64,000 nt of DNA from Streptomyces sp. NBC_01216 (GCF_035994945.1 NZ_CP108677.1:930001-994000); one strand, 5' to 3'; positions 1 through 7,593 are shown, numbered from the stretch's first letter. Numbers and translations: made by a program. The notes: generated by a model from the letters alone, not told the origin.

Positions 1-753
1 ATCGGCAAGATCGCCCTGGTCGTGAACCTGCTGACCGAGGACAACCTGCCCAGCTACCACCACGAGATCGCCAGCCTCTTCGGCCGTGACGGCGCCTGGG
101 GCACCTGGGTACACCGCTGGACCGCGGAGGAGGGCCGGCACGGCATCGTGATGCGCGACTACCTGCTGGCCTCCCGGGCGGTCGACCCGGACAAGCTGGA
201 ACAGTTCCGGATGGCGCACATGAGCGAGGGCTTCGAGTCCGACAACCGGCACTCGATGCTCCACTCCGTCGCGTACGTCTCCTTCCAGGAGCTCGCGACC
301 CGCATCTCGCACCGGAACACCGGCCACCAGTCGGGCGACCCGGTCTGCGACCGGATGCTGGCGCGCATCGCCACCGACGAGAACCTGCACATGGTCTTCT
401 ACCGCAACCTGCTGGGCGCCGCGTTCGAGCTCGCGCCCGACCTGACGATGCAGGCCGTGCGGGACGTCGTCGTGAACTTCCGGATGCCCGGACACGGCAT
501 GCCCGGCTTCGAGCGGGCGGCGGCGCAGATGGCGATCGGCGAGATCTACAACATGCGCATCCACCATGACGACGTCCTCCAGCCCGTGCTCCGCTTCCTC
601 AAGGTCCTCCAGATCGAAGGCCTCGGCCCGGAGGGTCTGAAGGCGCAGGAGGAGCTGGGACTGTACATGGACGGCCTGGACAGCGAGGCGAGCAAGTTCG
701 ACGCGAAGCTCGCGGCCCGCAAGGCCCGTATGGAGGCGCGCGCCGCGGGCTGA
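1..753 (+). CDS. Acyl-ACP desaturase, 5' end cut by window edge
   Basis: Soluble di-iron acyl-ACP desaturase, which introduces a double bond into fatty acids carried on ACP. The frame is open from base 1, so the N-terminus is missing: 250 residues are visible against a usual length near 325. The two diagnostic iron-ligand motifs are present, EEGRH at visible residues 43-47 and DENLH at 126-130, with the expected ~80-residue spacing. The protein ends in a charged helix (AKLAARKARMEARAAG). A strong palindrome lies 28 bp after the stop. The GTG at 22 is in frame but lies inside a conserved helix and is not the true start. The family call is secure; substrate chain length and position of desaturation cannot be read. 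Confidence 0.93.
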   Translation: MGKIALVVNLLTEDNLPSYHHEIASLFGRDGAWGTWVHRWTAEEGRHGIVMRDYLLASRAVDPDKLEQFRMAHMSEGFESDNRHSMLHSVAYVSFQELATRISHRNTGHQSGDPVCDRMLARIATDENLHMVFYRNLLGAAFELAPDLTMQAVRDVVVNFRMPGHGMPGFERAAAQMAIGEIYNMRIHHDDVLQPVLRFLKVLQIEGLGPEGLKAQEELGLYMDGLDSEASKFDAKLAARKARMEARAAG

Positions 754-780
754 GCGAGCGGTTCGCCGCGCCGCCCCGTG

Positions 781-804
781 CCCGGCTCGCCGCGGCGAGC
801 CGGG
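781..804. terminator. Perfect 24-bp palindrome after desaturase gene
   Basis: Twelve-base arms (CCCGGCTCGCCG and its complement) abut with no spacer, 27 bp after the desaturase stop and 64 bp before the end of the opposing whiB-like gene. The position between convergent genes suggests a bidirectional terminator. No T-run follows, as is common in Streptomyces. Confidence 0.6.
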
Positions 805-868
805 TAAGGCGGGGCCGGACGCGGACCTCGTCGGCCCAGAGCCTGCGAGGCGGCCTCCGACCGGGCTC

Positions 869-1126
869 TCAGCCCTGACGCCGCTTGAGGCGGACCCGCT
901 CCTTCTCCGAGAGCCCGCCCCAGACGCCGAAGCGCTCGTCGTGCGCCAGCGCGTACTCCAGACACGCCACGCGCCCCTCGCAGGCCCCGCAGAGCTGCTT
1001 CGCCTCACGGGTGGAGGAGCCGGGCGCCGGGAAGAAGAACTCAGGACCGGCCTGGGCGCACAGCGCGTTCTCCTGCCAGGACATGTCGGGCTCCGGTGCG
1101 GTCAGTACGGTGGTGTCGGTCTGCAT
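869..1126 (-). CDS. WhiB-like [4Fe-4S] transcription factor
   Basis: An 85-residue Wbl protein; these bind a 4Fe-4S cluster and usually act with the principal sigma factor on development, redox or antibiotic genes. All four cluster cysteines are visible (C23, C46, C49, C55 in the C-X22-C-X2-C-X5-C pattern), followed by the G-[VI]-W-G-G turn at 67-71 and a basic tail ending KRRQG. It resembles WhiB itself (SWQE.ALCAQ, STREAK, CLEYAL.HDERFG) but has a shorter N-terminus, so it is a paralogue rather than WhiB with certainty. The ATG at 1126 was chosen because it gives the compact family length; the open frame runs on upstream without similarity. Confidence 0.9.
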   Translation of the reverse strand: MQTDTTVLTAPEPDMSWQENALCAQAGPEFFFPAPGSSTREAKQLCGACEGRVACLEYALAHDERFGVWGGLSEKERVRLKRRQG

Positions 1127-1541
1127 GACACCCACGGTGCCCATGGGGCCTAAACGAGCCATCAACGTTTGATCAATGCGGCGCGCCGAACGAGGCTGTC
1201 GCGGGTCGTCGGCATCGGCCGGCATGAACGTGACGGGGCCGGAACGGACCGTCCCACGCGGACACCTCACTCCTCCCGTCGGGGACGGACCCCGTATGTG
1301 GGGCCGGGCGGCCGACCGGACCGACCGGCCGGCGGCGATCGGTCCGCGCCCGCCCCGGGACCCACCGACCGCATGAAACAGGCCAGGCGCGGAGCCACGA
1401 CGCGCTCCGCCGCGCCTTCGGTCCTTCGCGTCGGGAACGCGACGGTGCTCCCTGCGCATGGCCGCGACCGGCGCCGCTCCGGGGTGCGGGGGCCCGCCTG
1501 AGCTCTGCCCGCACGACCGTGCGTTCAGTAGGATGCGGGGT
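1127..1541. promoter_or_regulatory. Divergent control region; tetR promoter with palindromic operator
   Basis: 415 bp without a supportable gene between the whiB-like and tetR genes. The right end holds a 14-bp inverted repeat at 1510-1523 (CGCACG-AC-CGTGCG). A -10-like TAGGAT at 1529-1534 lies 7 nt before the tetR ATG, so the operator falls in the -35/-10 spacer and the transcript is probably leaderless. Nearly the same 13-mer recurs in the hydrolase promoter at 3356-3368. The rest of the interval must carry the whiB-like promoter, which I could not place. Confidence 0.5.
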
Positions 1542-2225
1542 ATGAGCGGGAGCAGCGGGACCAAGCCGGACGGGCGCGTCGAGCGCGGCAACCAGACACG
1601 GCGGCTGGTGCTCGGCCGCACGATGGACATCGCCTCGATCGAAGGGCTGGAGGGCCTGTCCCTGGGGCGGATCGCGAACGAGCTCGAGCTGAGCAAGAGC
1701 GGGGTGTTCGCGCTGTTCGGCTCGAAGGAGGAGTTGCAGCTCGCGACCGTCCGGGCCGCCGCCGCGGTCTTCGCCGACCGGGTGGTCGCCCCGCTCGGGG
1801 ACCTGCCCGCCGGCCCCGGGCGGGTCTGGGCACTGTGCCGGAACTGGCTGGACTACTCGGCCGGGCGGGTCTTCGCGGGCGGATGCTTCTTCTACGCGGT
1901 CTCGGCCGAGTTCGACGCGCGCAGCGGCCCTGTCCACGACGCGATCGTCCGGGCCCGGCAGGACTGGACCGCCTATGTGGAAGGCGAACTGGAGGGGGCT
2001 CGGAGAGCGGGCGGTCTGCTGCCGGACGCCGACGCACCACAGCTGGCCTTCGAGATCATCGCCCTGATGGAGGCGGCCAACGCGCAGTCCGTCCTGCTCG
2101 GCGAGGACGGCGCGTACACACGGGCGGCCGGGGGCATCGCCCGCCGCCTGCGGGCGGAGACGGCGAGTGAGGCCCTGGGTGAGATCGACGCCTCCGGGGA
2201 CCGCTCGTCCGCGCCTCCCGCCTGA
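1542..2225 (+). CDS. TetR-family transcriptional regulator
   Basis: A 227-residue TetR-type repressor. The N-terminal helix-turn-helix covers roughly residues 12-60 (TRRLVLGRTMDIAS, LSLGRIANELELSKSGVFALFGSKEELQ). The remaining ~160 residues are the ligand-binding dimer domain, whose FAGGCFFYAVSAEFDAR stretch is typical of one actinobacterial subfamily. The ATG at 1542 was preferred over the one at 1533 because the latter lies inside the TAGGAT -10 box. A palindrome sits in its own promoter and a near copy sits in the promoter of the alpha/beta hydrolase gene facing it downstream. This suggests autorepression and repression of that hydrolase. The ligand is unknown. Confidence 0.9.
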   Translation: MSGSSGTKPDGRVERGNQTRRLVLGRTMDIASIEGLEGLSLGRIANELELSKSGVFALFGSKEELQLATVRAAAAVFADRVVAPLGDLPAGPGRVWALCRNWLDYSAGRVFAGGCFFYAVSAEFDARSGPVHDAIVRARQDWTAYVEGELEGARRAGGLLPDADAPQLAFEIIALMEAANAQSVLLGEDGAYTRAAGGIARRLRAETASEALGEIDASGDRSSAPPA

Positions 2226-2432
2226 GGAGCGCCCGGCGGGTTCCCGCGGCCGGTCCGAGGAAGGCACCGCGCCCGTTCGGGTACGGCCGGCCGCTCAGGT
2301 GCGGGACCGGGCCGGGCCGGCTCGGCGGTCCCGGCCACCAGGCCCGTCCCGGCGGTCCCGCTCACCCTGGTCTTCTCCACCCCCTCCCGGCCGGGATGTC
2401 GCGGCACCCGCCGAGGCGACGTCCGGCCGGCG

Positions 2433-3314
2433 TCAGCCGGCCCTCCGCGCCTCGCTCCGGCCGTGCACCGGTTCCATGACGAAGCGGACGGCCGCCGCGA
2501 CGACTTCCGGATCGGCGAGGATGCGGCGGTGCCCGAGTCCGCTGGTGACGACCAGGCGGGCGCGCTCGCCATGGGCCTCGGCGATGGCCCGGGACTGGGC
2601 GGGCGACACCACCTCGTCCTCGGTGTCGTGGAACAGCAGGACGGGCGCGTCGAGGTCCCCGGGAGCCCAGGTGGCGCTCAGACGTCGCCAGATGTCGGGT
2701 TCTCCGGAGAACAGTCCCTCTTCGATATGGAGACGCATCCGGTGGATGACCCGTTGGTCGAGGCCGAGTCCGGTCCGGAAGCTCTCGACGAGCCAGTCGA
2801 AGCGGCCGACCCCGCCGATGCCGACGAACCGCTCGGTCCGTACGCCGTCGCGCAGCGCGAAGAGCGCGCCGAGCACCCCGAAGGAGTGGGCGACGACGGC
2901 CTCGAAGTCGCCGTGCTCGGCGTGCAGCCGGCGGATGATCTCTCGGTAGTCGCGGATGTCGGTGGCCCGCCCCTCCGAGGCTCCGTGCCCGGGGCCGTCG
3001 AACAGGACCGGGCTGTATCCGCGCTCCCGGAGGGCCTCCACGAAAGCGGCGAGGCGTGAACCGCGCGACGACCATCCATGGACGAGGAGGACGGGGCGGG
3101 AGCCGTCCCCCCAGGCGTAGGTGACGACGCCCTTGCCGTTGACGGTCAGCCGGCCGGTGCGTGCCTGGGCGAGCAGCCGCTCCTCCTCCGGACGCAGCCG
3201 GGCCCGGCCCAGAGGGCGGACGAAGAGGTGGAAGGCGGCGCGTCCGGCCGGCCCCGGGGCCAGGCGGGAGGCGAGGTTCAGGGAGGTGCGCAGGAGTGGT
3301 ACCAGGGGATGCAT
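2433..3314 (-). CDS. Alpha/beta-hydrolase
   Basis: A 293-residue cytoplasmic alpha/beta-hydrolase. Visible landmarks are the oxyanion-hole HGWSS near residue 90, the nucleophile elbow AHSFG, the acid in FHDTEDEVVS and the catalytic histidine in SGLGHRRIL near the C-terminus; together they form a complete Ser-Asp-His triad. No signal peptide is seen. The ATG at 3314 follows a GAGGAG ribosome site. Upstream lies a promoter (CAAAAC, 17 bp, TAGCAT on the minus strand) whose spacer contains the TetR-type palindrome also found before the neighbouring tetR gene. An esterase, lipase or epoxide-hydrolase role cannot be decided from sequence. Confidence 0.9.
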   Translation of the reverse strand: MHPLVPLLRTSLNLASRLAPGPAGRAAFHLFVRPLGRARLRPEEERLLAQARTGRLTVNGKGVVTYAWGDGSRPVLLVHGWSSRGSRLAAFVEALRERGYSPVLFDGPGHGASEGRATDIRDYREIIRRLHAEHGDFEAVVAHSFGVLGALFALRDGVRTERFVGIGGVGRFDWLVESFRTGLGLDQRVIHRMRLHIEEGLFSGEPDIWRRLSATWAPGDLDAPVLLFHDTEDEVVSPAQSRAIAEAHGERARLVVTSGLGHRRILADPEVVAAAVRFVMEPVHGRSEARRAG

Positions 3315-3349
3315 GCCGGATCTCCTCGGTCGGCCGGAGCGATGAGAAA

Positions 3350-3378
3350 ATGCTAGCACGATCGTTCGTACTGTTTTG
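3350..3378 (-). promoter_or_regulatory. Hydrolase promoter with TetR-type operator
   Basis: On the minus strand CAAAAC (3378-3373) and TAGCAT (3355-3350) are separated by 17 bp. The spacer contains GCACGATCGTTCG (plus-strand 3356-3368), which matches the tetR promoter motif at 1511-1523 in 11 of 13 positions and has ACGATCGT at its centre. A repressor bound here would block the -35/-10 region, as at the tetR promoter. Confidence 0.5.
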
Positions 3379-3434
3379 GTCTCAAGCGCGCCCACCCGGA
3401 GCCATGGGCGCGGATTCCAGGGTGGCGCCGCTCG

Positions 3435-3469
3435 GAGCCTGCCGATCGAAGGCCACCCGACAGACTCTC
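3435..3469 (-). terminator. Stop-codon hairpin, copy 1 of a dispersed family
   Basis: An imperfect inverted repeat that overlaps the stop codon of the LigD-type polymerase gene. Its loop contains GGTGGCCTTCGA on the minus strand. Related hairpins with the same loop lie at 36395-36429 and 60253-60287, each at the stop of a minus-strand gene. Probably a terminator or 3'-end stabilising structure. Confidence 0.5.
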
Positions 3470-4487
3470 AGCCGGACTTCTTGGCCCGACTGGGCTGGAC
3501 CCGCTTCGGCTCGCCCGGCATCTTGGGATACTCCGGCGGATACGGCAGGTCCCCCATGCCGTGCTCGGCCTCGTCGCGCCGGGCCAGTTCCAGCAGGCTC
3601 TCCAGACCGAAGCGCCGGTCGTCCATGTCCGCGTGGACGTCGCCGAGTTCGGCGTAGCGAGCGGGCATCGTCCTGATGTCGAAGTCCCGCGGCACCGCGT
3701 CGTCGAGTTCCTCCCAGCGCAGCGGCGCCGAGACGGGCGCGTGCGGGCGGGGCCGCACCGAGTAGGCCGAGGCGATGGTGCGGTCCCGGGCGGTCTGGTT
3801 GTAGTCGACGAAGATCCGCTCCCCGCGCTCCTCCTTCCACCACTTGGTGGTGACATGGCGGGGCATCCTGCGCTCCAGTTCCCGGCCGCAGGCGATGGCG
3901 GCCCGACGGACCTGAGTGAAGGTCCAGTGGGGCTCGATGGGGACGAAGACGTGGAGCCCTCGACCGCCGGAGGTCTTGGGCCAGCCCCGCAGCCCGGCCT
4001 CGTCCAGGACGGCACGCAGTTCGTGGGCGGCGCGCACCGCGTCGGCGTAGTCCGTGCCGGGCTGCGGGTCGAGGTCGATGCGTAGTTCGTCGGGGTGATC
4101 GGTGTCGTCCCGCCGCACCGGCCAGGGGTGGAAGGTGACGGCTCCCAGGTTGGCGGCCCACAGCACGGCCGCCGGCTCGGTCGGGCACATCTCGTCGGCG
4201 GACCGGCCGCTGGGGAAGGTGATGTGCGCGGTCGGGATCCAGTCGGGCATGTACCTGGGGGCCCGCTTCTGAAAGAAGGACTCGCCCGTCACCCCGTCGG
4301 GGTAGCGCTCCAGGGTCGTGGGCCGGTTCCGCAGGGCGCGGGTGATGCCGTCGCCGACGGCCAGGTAGTAGCCGACCATGTCGAGCTTGGTGTAGCCGGG
4401 TTCGGGAAAGTACACCTTGTCGGGATGGGACACCCGGACCATCCGGTCCCCCACTCGCAGTTCCGTCGCTGCCGCCTCGCCTGCCAT
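3468..4487 (-). CDS. LigD-type polymerase/primase (NHEJ PolDom)
   Basis: An archaeo-eukaryotic-primase superfamily polymerase of the LigD PolDom kind, which adds nucleotides at broken ends during Ku-dependent non-homologous end joining. About 339 residues, close to stand-alone actinobacterial PolDom proteins. Landmarks are the N-terminal VSHPDKVYFPE, the metal-binding IDLDP (DxD), TSGGRGLHVFVP with its catalytic histidine, and the later YNQTARDRT block. An ATG at 4514 adds nine residues; 4487 was chosen because TACGCT lies 7 nt upstream, consistent with a leaderless start. The gene once stood head-to-head with the ATP-dependent ligase; an integrated element now separates them. Confidence 0.9.
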   Translation of the reverse strand: MAGEAAATELRVGDRMVRVSHPDKVYFPEPGYTKLDMVGYYLAVGDGITRALRNRPTTLERYPDGVTGESFFQKRAPRYMPDWIPTAHITFPSGRSADEMCPTEPAAVLWAANLGAVTFHPWPVRRDDTDHPDELRIDLDPQPGTDYADAVRAAHELRAVLDEAGLRGWPKTSGGRGLHVFVPIEPHWTFTQVRRAAIACGRELERRMPRHVTTKWWKEERGERIFVDYNQTARDRTIASAYSVRPRPHAPVSAPLRWEELDDAVPRDFDIRTMPARYAELGDVHADMDDRRFGLESLLELARRDEAEHGMGDLPYPPEYPKMPGEPKRVQPSRAKKSG

Positions 4488-4537
4488 GCCCGCCAGCGTA
4501 GAGCTAGCCGACATTCACCGCATACCGGACAATCACT

Positions 4538-4628
4538 CCATGGATCTGCCGGTGATGCCGCCTGTGAAGCCGATGCTCGCCAAGGCCGTGAAGAAGATCC
4601 CGCCCGGGATGCAGTACGACGCGAAGTG
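4538..4628 (+). pseudogene. attL with 29-codon stub of the DNA ligase
   Basis: The original 5' end of the ligase gene. ATG at 4540 begins MDLPVMPPVKPMLAKAV and runs to YDAK, then stops at TGA 4627-4629. Bases 4538-4619 are identical to 7957-8038; after that only scattered matches continue (GCGAA, TG) with substitutions at 4620, 4626 and 4629. The break falls at the codon for the AMP-accepting lysine, so the stub cannot be functional. It still carries the ancestral ligase promoter region, divergent from the LigD-type polymerase gene. Confidence 0.85.
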
Positions 4629-4717
4629 ACCGCACATGCGGTGTGAGCTGGGAAGACAGCCCGGCCGCGCGACCTCCAGGGCACTTACAGGGCACACAGC
4701 CCAGGGGCTCCGGCCAA

Positions 4718-4758
4718 CGTGCAAGAGTCGCCCCTCAAGCGGGGACGGATCTTGCACG
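4718..4758. repeat. 41-bp inverted repeat inside the element near attL
   Basis: Nine-base perfect arms CGTGCAAGA (4718-4726) and TCTTGCACG (4750-4758) enclose a second CCCC/GGGG stem with a TCAAGC loop. It lies about 100 bp inside attL and upstream of the first element gene. It could be a terminator for read-through from the stub, a recombinase arm site or an origin-type hairpin; the sequence does not decide. Confidence 0.45.
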
Positions 4759-4859
4759 AGCCGCAAGCTACTGACGAGGTTTGCAACAAAACACCTGGTC
4801 AGAGGCCCATTTGGCGGCGTAGCGTGGAACGCCAGAACCCGACCAAGAGGGTGATCGAA

Positions 4860-5072
4860 ATGACGCTTCCCGACCTCTCCGGAGCCATCGCCTGGATGGA
4901 TCACGAAGACCTCGCCGACCTGGCTGACGTACTGCCCTCCATGAAGTGGCAGACCCCCGAAGGCAGCGAGCGGCGCGCCTGGGCGGACGGCCTCATAGAT
5001 CAGGTGATCGCCGCCCAGGAAGCTCGTGAACGGACAGCTACCGGCGGCCGAGGCGCGACAGGAAGTTGTTGA
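4860..5072 (+). CDS. Small hypothetical protein of the element
   Basis: A 70-residue acidic protein (MTLPDLSGAIAWMDHEDLADLADVL...) that I do not recognise. ATG at 4860 follows an AAGAGGGTG ribosome site. The first ~50 residues look like a real helical protein; the last ~18 (ERTATGGRGATGSC) are low-complexity and overlap the opposing nuclease fragment, so the 3' end may have been created by a deletion that joined two unrelated genes. The position next to attL resembles small accessory genes at the edges of actinomycete integrative elements. Confidence 0.45.
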   Translation: MTLPDLSGAIAWMDHEDLADLADVLPSMKWQTPEGSERRAWADGLIDQVIAAQEARERTATGGRGATGSC

Positions 5073-5292
5073 CGAACTTCTGCACCTCCGCCTTCTCCAT
5101 GGTGTCCCGCACGTCCAGACGGTCAACCCATTCGACCCCGGCATTGATCAGGAGACGGGTTCGGCTGTGATCGTTCGAGGCTCGCTTGGGGCCCTCATGG
5201 TGGGGCCCGTCCACCTCGATCACACCTGCCCGCCCCTTGTGAGTGATCAGGAAGTCAGGTTCCCGCGTGCAATGGCGCTGTTCTGCGGAGCG
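5038..5292 (-). pseudogene. Fragment of a PD-(D/E)XK-like nuclease domain protein
   Basis: The frame is open from 5292 (just after an in-frame TGA) to the stop at 5038. It reads REPDFLITHKGRAGVIEVDGPHH and continues through RTRLLINAGVEWVDRLDV to KFVNNFLSRLGR. A PDF(x)n-EVDGPHH pattern followed by a basic helix and a short strand is what the C-terminal nuclease domain of DUF559/PD-(D/E)XK-type proteins looks like. The N-terminal part is absent and no good start exists before a GTG at 5223, so this is called a truncated relic. It overlaps the 3' end of the preceding plus-strand small gene. Confidence 0.5.
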
Positions 5293-5400
5293 TCAAGGGC
5301 GAGGGACATGTCAGGCGAGAGCAACTCATGACTCATGGGTGAGATTGTCGCACCAGGCACCGACAATCAGGGTGCATCGCAGTGGAGTTGGGCGCGGGAC

Positions 5401-5619
5401 CTATTCGCCGGCCCTGATGGCTTCCGCGATCCGCTCGGCGGCGTCGGCGCGCACCATGCCCAGGTGCACGTACGGCTTGCCGCTGTGGGTCACCATCGGC
5501 CGCACACTGCCCCACACCCGCTCCGGCAGGCCCAGCCCGACCAGGGCGGCACGGATGGCCTCCGCGGCGTTCGCAGCCGCCTCACGGCCGTCCCGATAGG
5601 TCTGCATGTCCATCCCCAT
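5401..5619 (-). CDS. Small hypothetical protein (72 aa) of the element
   Basis: Not recognised as a named family. An alanine-rich helix (REAAANAAEAIRAALVGLGLP) is followed by a compact beta segment (VRPMVTHSGKPYVHLGMV) and a second helix (ADAAERIAEAIRAGE). ATG at 5619 overlaps the stop of the upstream minus-strand gene by one base (TGATG), so the two are translationally coupled. Genes of this kind form the leftward transcript in integrative elements whose rightward transcript carries the XRE regulator. Confidence 0.65.
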   Translation of the reverse strand: MGMDMQTYRDGREAAANAAEAIRAALVGLGLPERVWGSVRPMVTHSGKPYVHLGMVRADAAERIAEAIRAGE

Positions 5620-5822
5620 CAGTGCCTCCCGGCGGCGTGCTCGCGGACCTTCGCGGCGCGCTTGGCGGCCTGGTCGATGTCCCCGGCCTCCTTGGCGATC
5701 GTGAGGCTCCGCCACTCGGCCTGACACGTCCCGCAGCCGGAGACTGGGGCGCAGTCCAGCAACCACGCGTTGAAGCCCACCGGCAGTACTACCGGCGGCT
5801 CTTGGGTGGCCTTGTGGCGCAT
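5619..5822 (-). CDS. Small cysteine-containing hypothetical protein (67 aa)
   Basis: Begins MRHKATQEPPVVLPVGFNAW and carries C24, C30 and C33 (CAPVSGCGTC), which could be part of a small metal-binding site, followed by a basic helix ending EHAAGRH. ATG at 5822 has GGGGAG 6 nt upstream. It is the first gene of the leftward two-gene transcript and starts beside the four-site dyad at 5893-5974, which probably controls it. Function unknown. Confidence 0.6.
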   Translation of the reverse strand: MRHKATQEPPVVLPVGFNAWLLDCAPVSGCGTCQAEWRSLTIAKEAGDIDQAAKRAAKVREHAAGRH

Positions 5823-5892
5823 CGTGTCTCCCCAGGGGTTCTCGGCAACCGGAGCCCGACTGTAGAGAGACGGGAAGGGCACCGTCCACGAA

Positions 5893-5974
5893 GTTGCACG
5901 CGGTTGCACACACGCGTTGAACAGCCTTGACGCCCAGACTTGACACCATGAAGTTGCGTGCAACCGACTGCAAC
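5893..5974. promoter_or_regulatory. Symmetric four-site operator between divergent element genes
   Basis: GTTGCA occurs at 5893 and 5903, ten bases apart, and its complement TGCAAC at 5959 and 5969, also ten apart. The four sites are exactly symmetric about 5933.5, midway between the start codons at 5822 and 5998 within about 25 bp. Ten-base spacing puts each pair on one face of the helix. TTGACA at 5940-5945 may be a rightward -35 box. This is the expected layout of a switch region bound by the element's XRE regulator. Confidence 0.6.
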
Positions 5975-5997
5975 CCGGATGGACTTGAGGAGGGGCC

Positions 5998-6231
5998 ATG
6001 GGCCTACGGTTCGTAGGGAAAGACCCGGAGTCCGGAGATCACGGCTGCCCGGCGGTGTGGGTGGACGAGGAATCGCAGGATCTCGTCATTCAGGGCGTGG
6101 CGGCCGATGCCGACACAATCGCCCGGACCGTCAAGGACAGCCCGCTCCCCGCCCACGAGAGCGTGGTGCGGCTGCCGCAGCGCATGATTCCGCTGCTGAG
6201 GGAGGCACTTGATGGCGCAGAGCCTGAGTAA
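5998..6231 (+). CDS. Small conserved protein of XRE/DUF6879 modules
   Basis: A 77-residue acidic protein (MGLRFVGKDPESGDHGCPAVWV...) that resembles small proteins encoded just before DUF6879 and XRE genes in many Streptomyces genomes. ATG at 5998 has a strong GAGGAGGGG ribosome site. Its last 20 bases overlap the start of the DUF6879 gene, so the pair is translationally coupled. These proteins are probably partners or antagonists of the linked XRE regulator, as DUF397 proteins are in the related modules; that role is inferred from neighbourhood. Confidence 0.7.
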   Translation: MGLRFVGKDPESGDHGCPAVWVDEESQDLVIQGVAADADTIARTVKDSPLPAHESVVRLPQRMIPLLREALDGAEPE

Positions 6232-6736
6232 CTTCACCGATCTGATCCGGTCGGCTGAGCGATCCGCCGTTCACTTGGAGATGCGCGACGTGTACGCCAT
6301 CCCGAACGAGAACGAGCGCTTCACAGCGTGGCGGCAGGGCCACCGGCTCGATCCCGACGACCGCGAATCGTGGTGGCGTCCCTGGCTCGACGTGGTGCAG
6401 GAGATCACCGCCAAGGGGGTGCGGCTACGCCGGGCCCGGATCGTGAGCGAACCGCCCAGCGAGTACATCCGGTACGAGCACTCGTTCACCTTCACCAACA
6501 TCGCCGCGGGCGAGGAAATCCGCTGGCTCCCACGCCGGTTGGCGTCCGGCCTCGCTCTTCCCGGGAACGACTTCTGGATGTTCGACGGCAAGCTGGTCCA
6601 GTTCAACGTGTTCGACGGCGATGGACATTGGGTCCACACCGACCAGACCGACGACCAGACGACAGCCGGCCTCTGCGCCGACGCCTTCGAGGCTGTTTGG
6701 GACCTGGCCACCCCGCACGACAAGTACACGATCTGA
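6212..6736 (+). CDS. DUF6879-family protein
   Basis: A 174-residue soluble protein beginning MAQSLSNFTDLIRSAERSAVHLEMRD. The tryptophan-rich core (FTAWRQGH, ESWWRPWLDVV), the RARIVSEPPSEYIRYEH stretch and the aromatic C-terminus (FWMFDGKLVQFN) are characteristic of the DUF6879 proteins that accompany XRE regulators. ATG at 6212 has GGGAGG 6 nt upstream; a TTG at 6209 would add one residue. It lies between the small upstream gene (20-bp overlap) and the XRE gene (11-bp gap), so all three are one transcript. Biochemical function is unknown. Confidence 0.8.
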   Translation: MAQSLSNFTDLIRSAERSAVHLEMRDVYAIPNENERFTAWRQGHRLDPDDRESWWRPWLDVVQEITAKGVRLRRARIVSEPPSEYIRYEHSFTFTNIAAGEEIRWLPRRLASGLALPGNDFWMFDGKLVQFNVFDGDGHWVHTDQTDDQTTAGLCADAFEAVWDLATPHDKYTI

Positions 6737-6747
6737 GATACCAGTTC

Positions 6748-7593
6748 ATGCCCACATCGCCGCTGTCCACCGCCCAGGCTGCTCGCTCGGCCATCGCTGC
6801 CCAACTGGACGGCATACGACGGGACGCCGGACTCACAGGGCATGAACTGGCCGCGCGGTGCGGGTGGCACAAGTCGAAAGCCTCCCGCATCGCACGCGCC
6901 AAGACGGCCCCCTCCGATGCCGACATCCGGGCCTGGTGCCAAGCCTGCGGAGCGGAGGACCAGACGGCCGACCTGATCGTCGCGTCCCGTACCGCCGAGT
7001 CCATGTACGTCCACTGGCGGCAGATCCACCGGGACGGGATGCGTCGGGTCCACGAGAAGACCGTTCCCCTGTACGAGCGGACGACTCACTTCCGCGTGTA
7101 CGCCTCCAACCTGGTGCCGGGGATGCTCCAGACCGCCGACTACGCCACAGGGGTCCTGCGCTCCATCACCGCGTTCCAGGGCACCCCCGATGACGTGGCC
7201 GACGCCGTACAGGCACGCCTCAACCGGTCCCGCGTCGTGCATGAAGGGAACCACCGGTTCGGGCTGCTCCTCGAAGAGGCCGTTCTCTACTACCAGGTGT
7301 GCGGCGTAACCGAGTTGGCTGGACAGCTCCGGTACCTCCATGAGGTGATGTCCCGGCCGAACGTGTCCCTGGGGATCATCCCGTCAGGGGCTCGGCGTAC
7401 CGTCTGGCCCCTGGAAGCCTTTTACGCGTTCGATGACGCCCAGGTAGCCGTAGAAACCCTGACGGCAGAGGTCAATATCACCGCCCCAAGCGAAGTGCAC
7501 ACCTATCTAAGGGCGTTCGCGGAACTGGCCCGGGTCGCCGTTTACGGGGCGGAGGCGCGCGGCCGTATAGATGCAGCCCTGGCGACCCTGTGA
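6748..7593 (+). CDS. XRE-family regulator with DUF5753 domain (element-borne)
   Basis: A 281-residue regulator. Residues ~16-65 form a Cro/CI-type helix-turn-helix (LDGIRRDAGLTGHELAARCG, then HKSKASRIARAKTAPSDADI). Residues ~95-275 are the DUF5753 (Scr1-type) domain, seen from YERTTHFRVYASNLVPGMLQT through EVHTYLRAFAELARVAVYG. Such proteins typically work with a small partner encoded next door. It is the third gene of the rightward operon and is the best candidate to bind the four-site dyad at 5893-5974. The XRE protein encoded at 16571-17443 has the same architecture but a different HTH. Confidence 0.88.
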   Translation: MPTSPLSTAQAARSAIAAQLDGIRRDAGLTGHELAARCGWHKSKASRIARAKTAPSDADIRAWCQACGAEDQTADLIVASRTAESMYVHWRQIHRDGMRRVHEKTVPLYERTTHFRVYASNLVPGMLQTADYATGVLRSITAFQGTPDDVADAVQARLNRSRVVHEGNHRFGLLLEEAVLYYQVCGVTELAGQLRYLHEVMSRPNVSLGIIPSGARRTVWPLEAFYAFDDAQVAVETLTAEVNITAPSEVHTYLRAFAELARVAVYGAEARGRIDAALATL

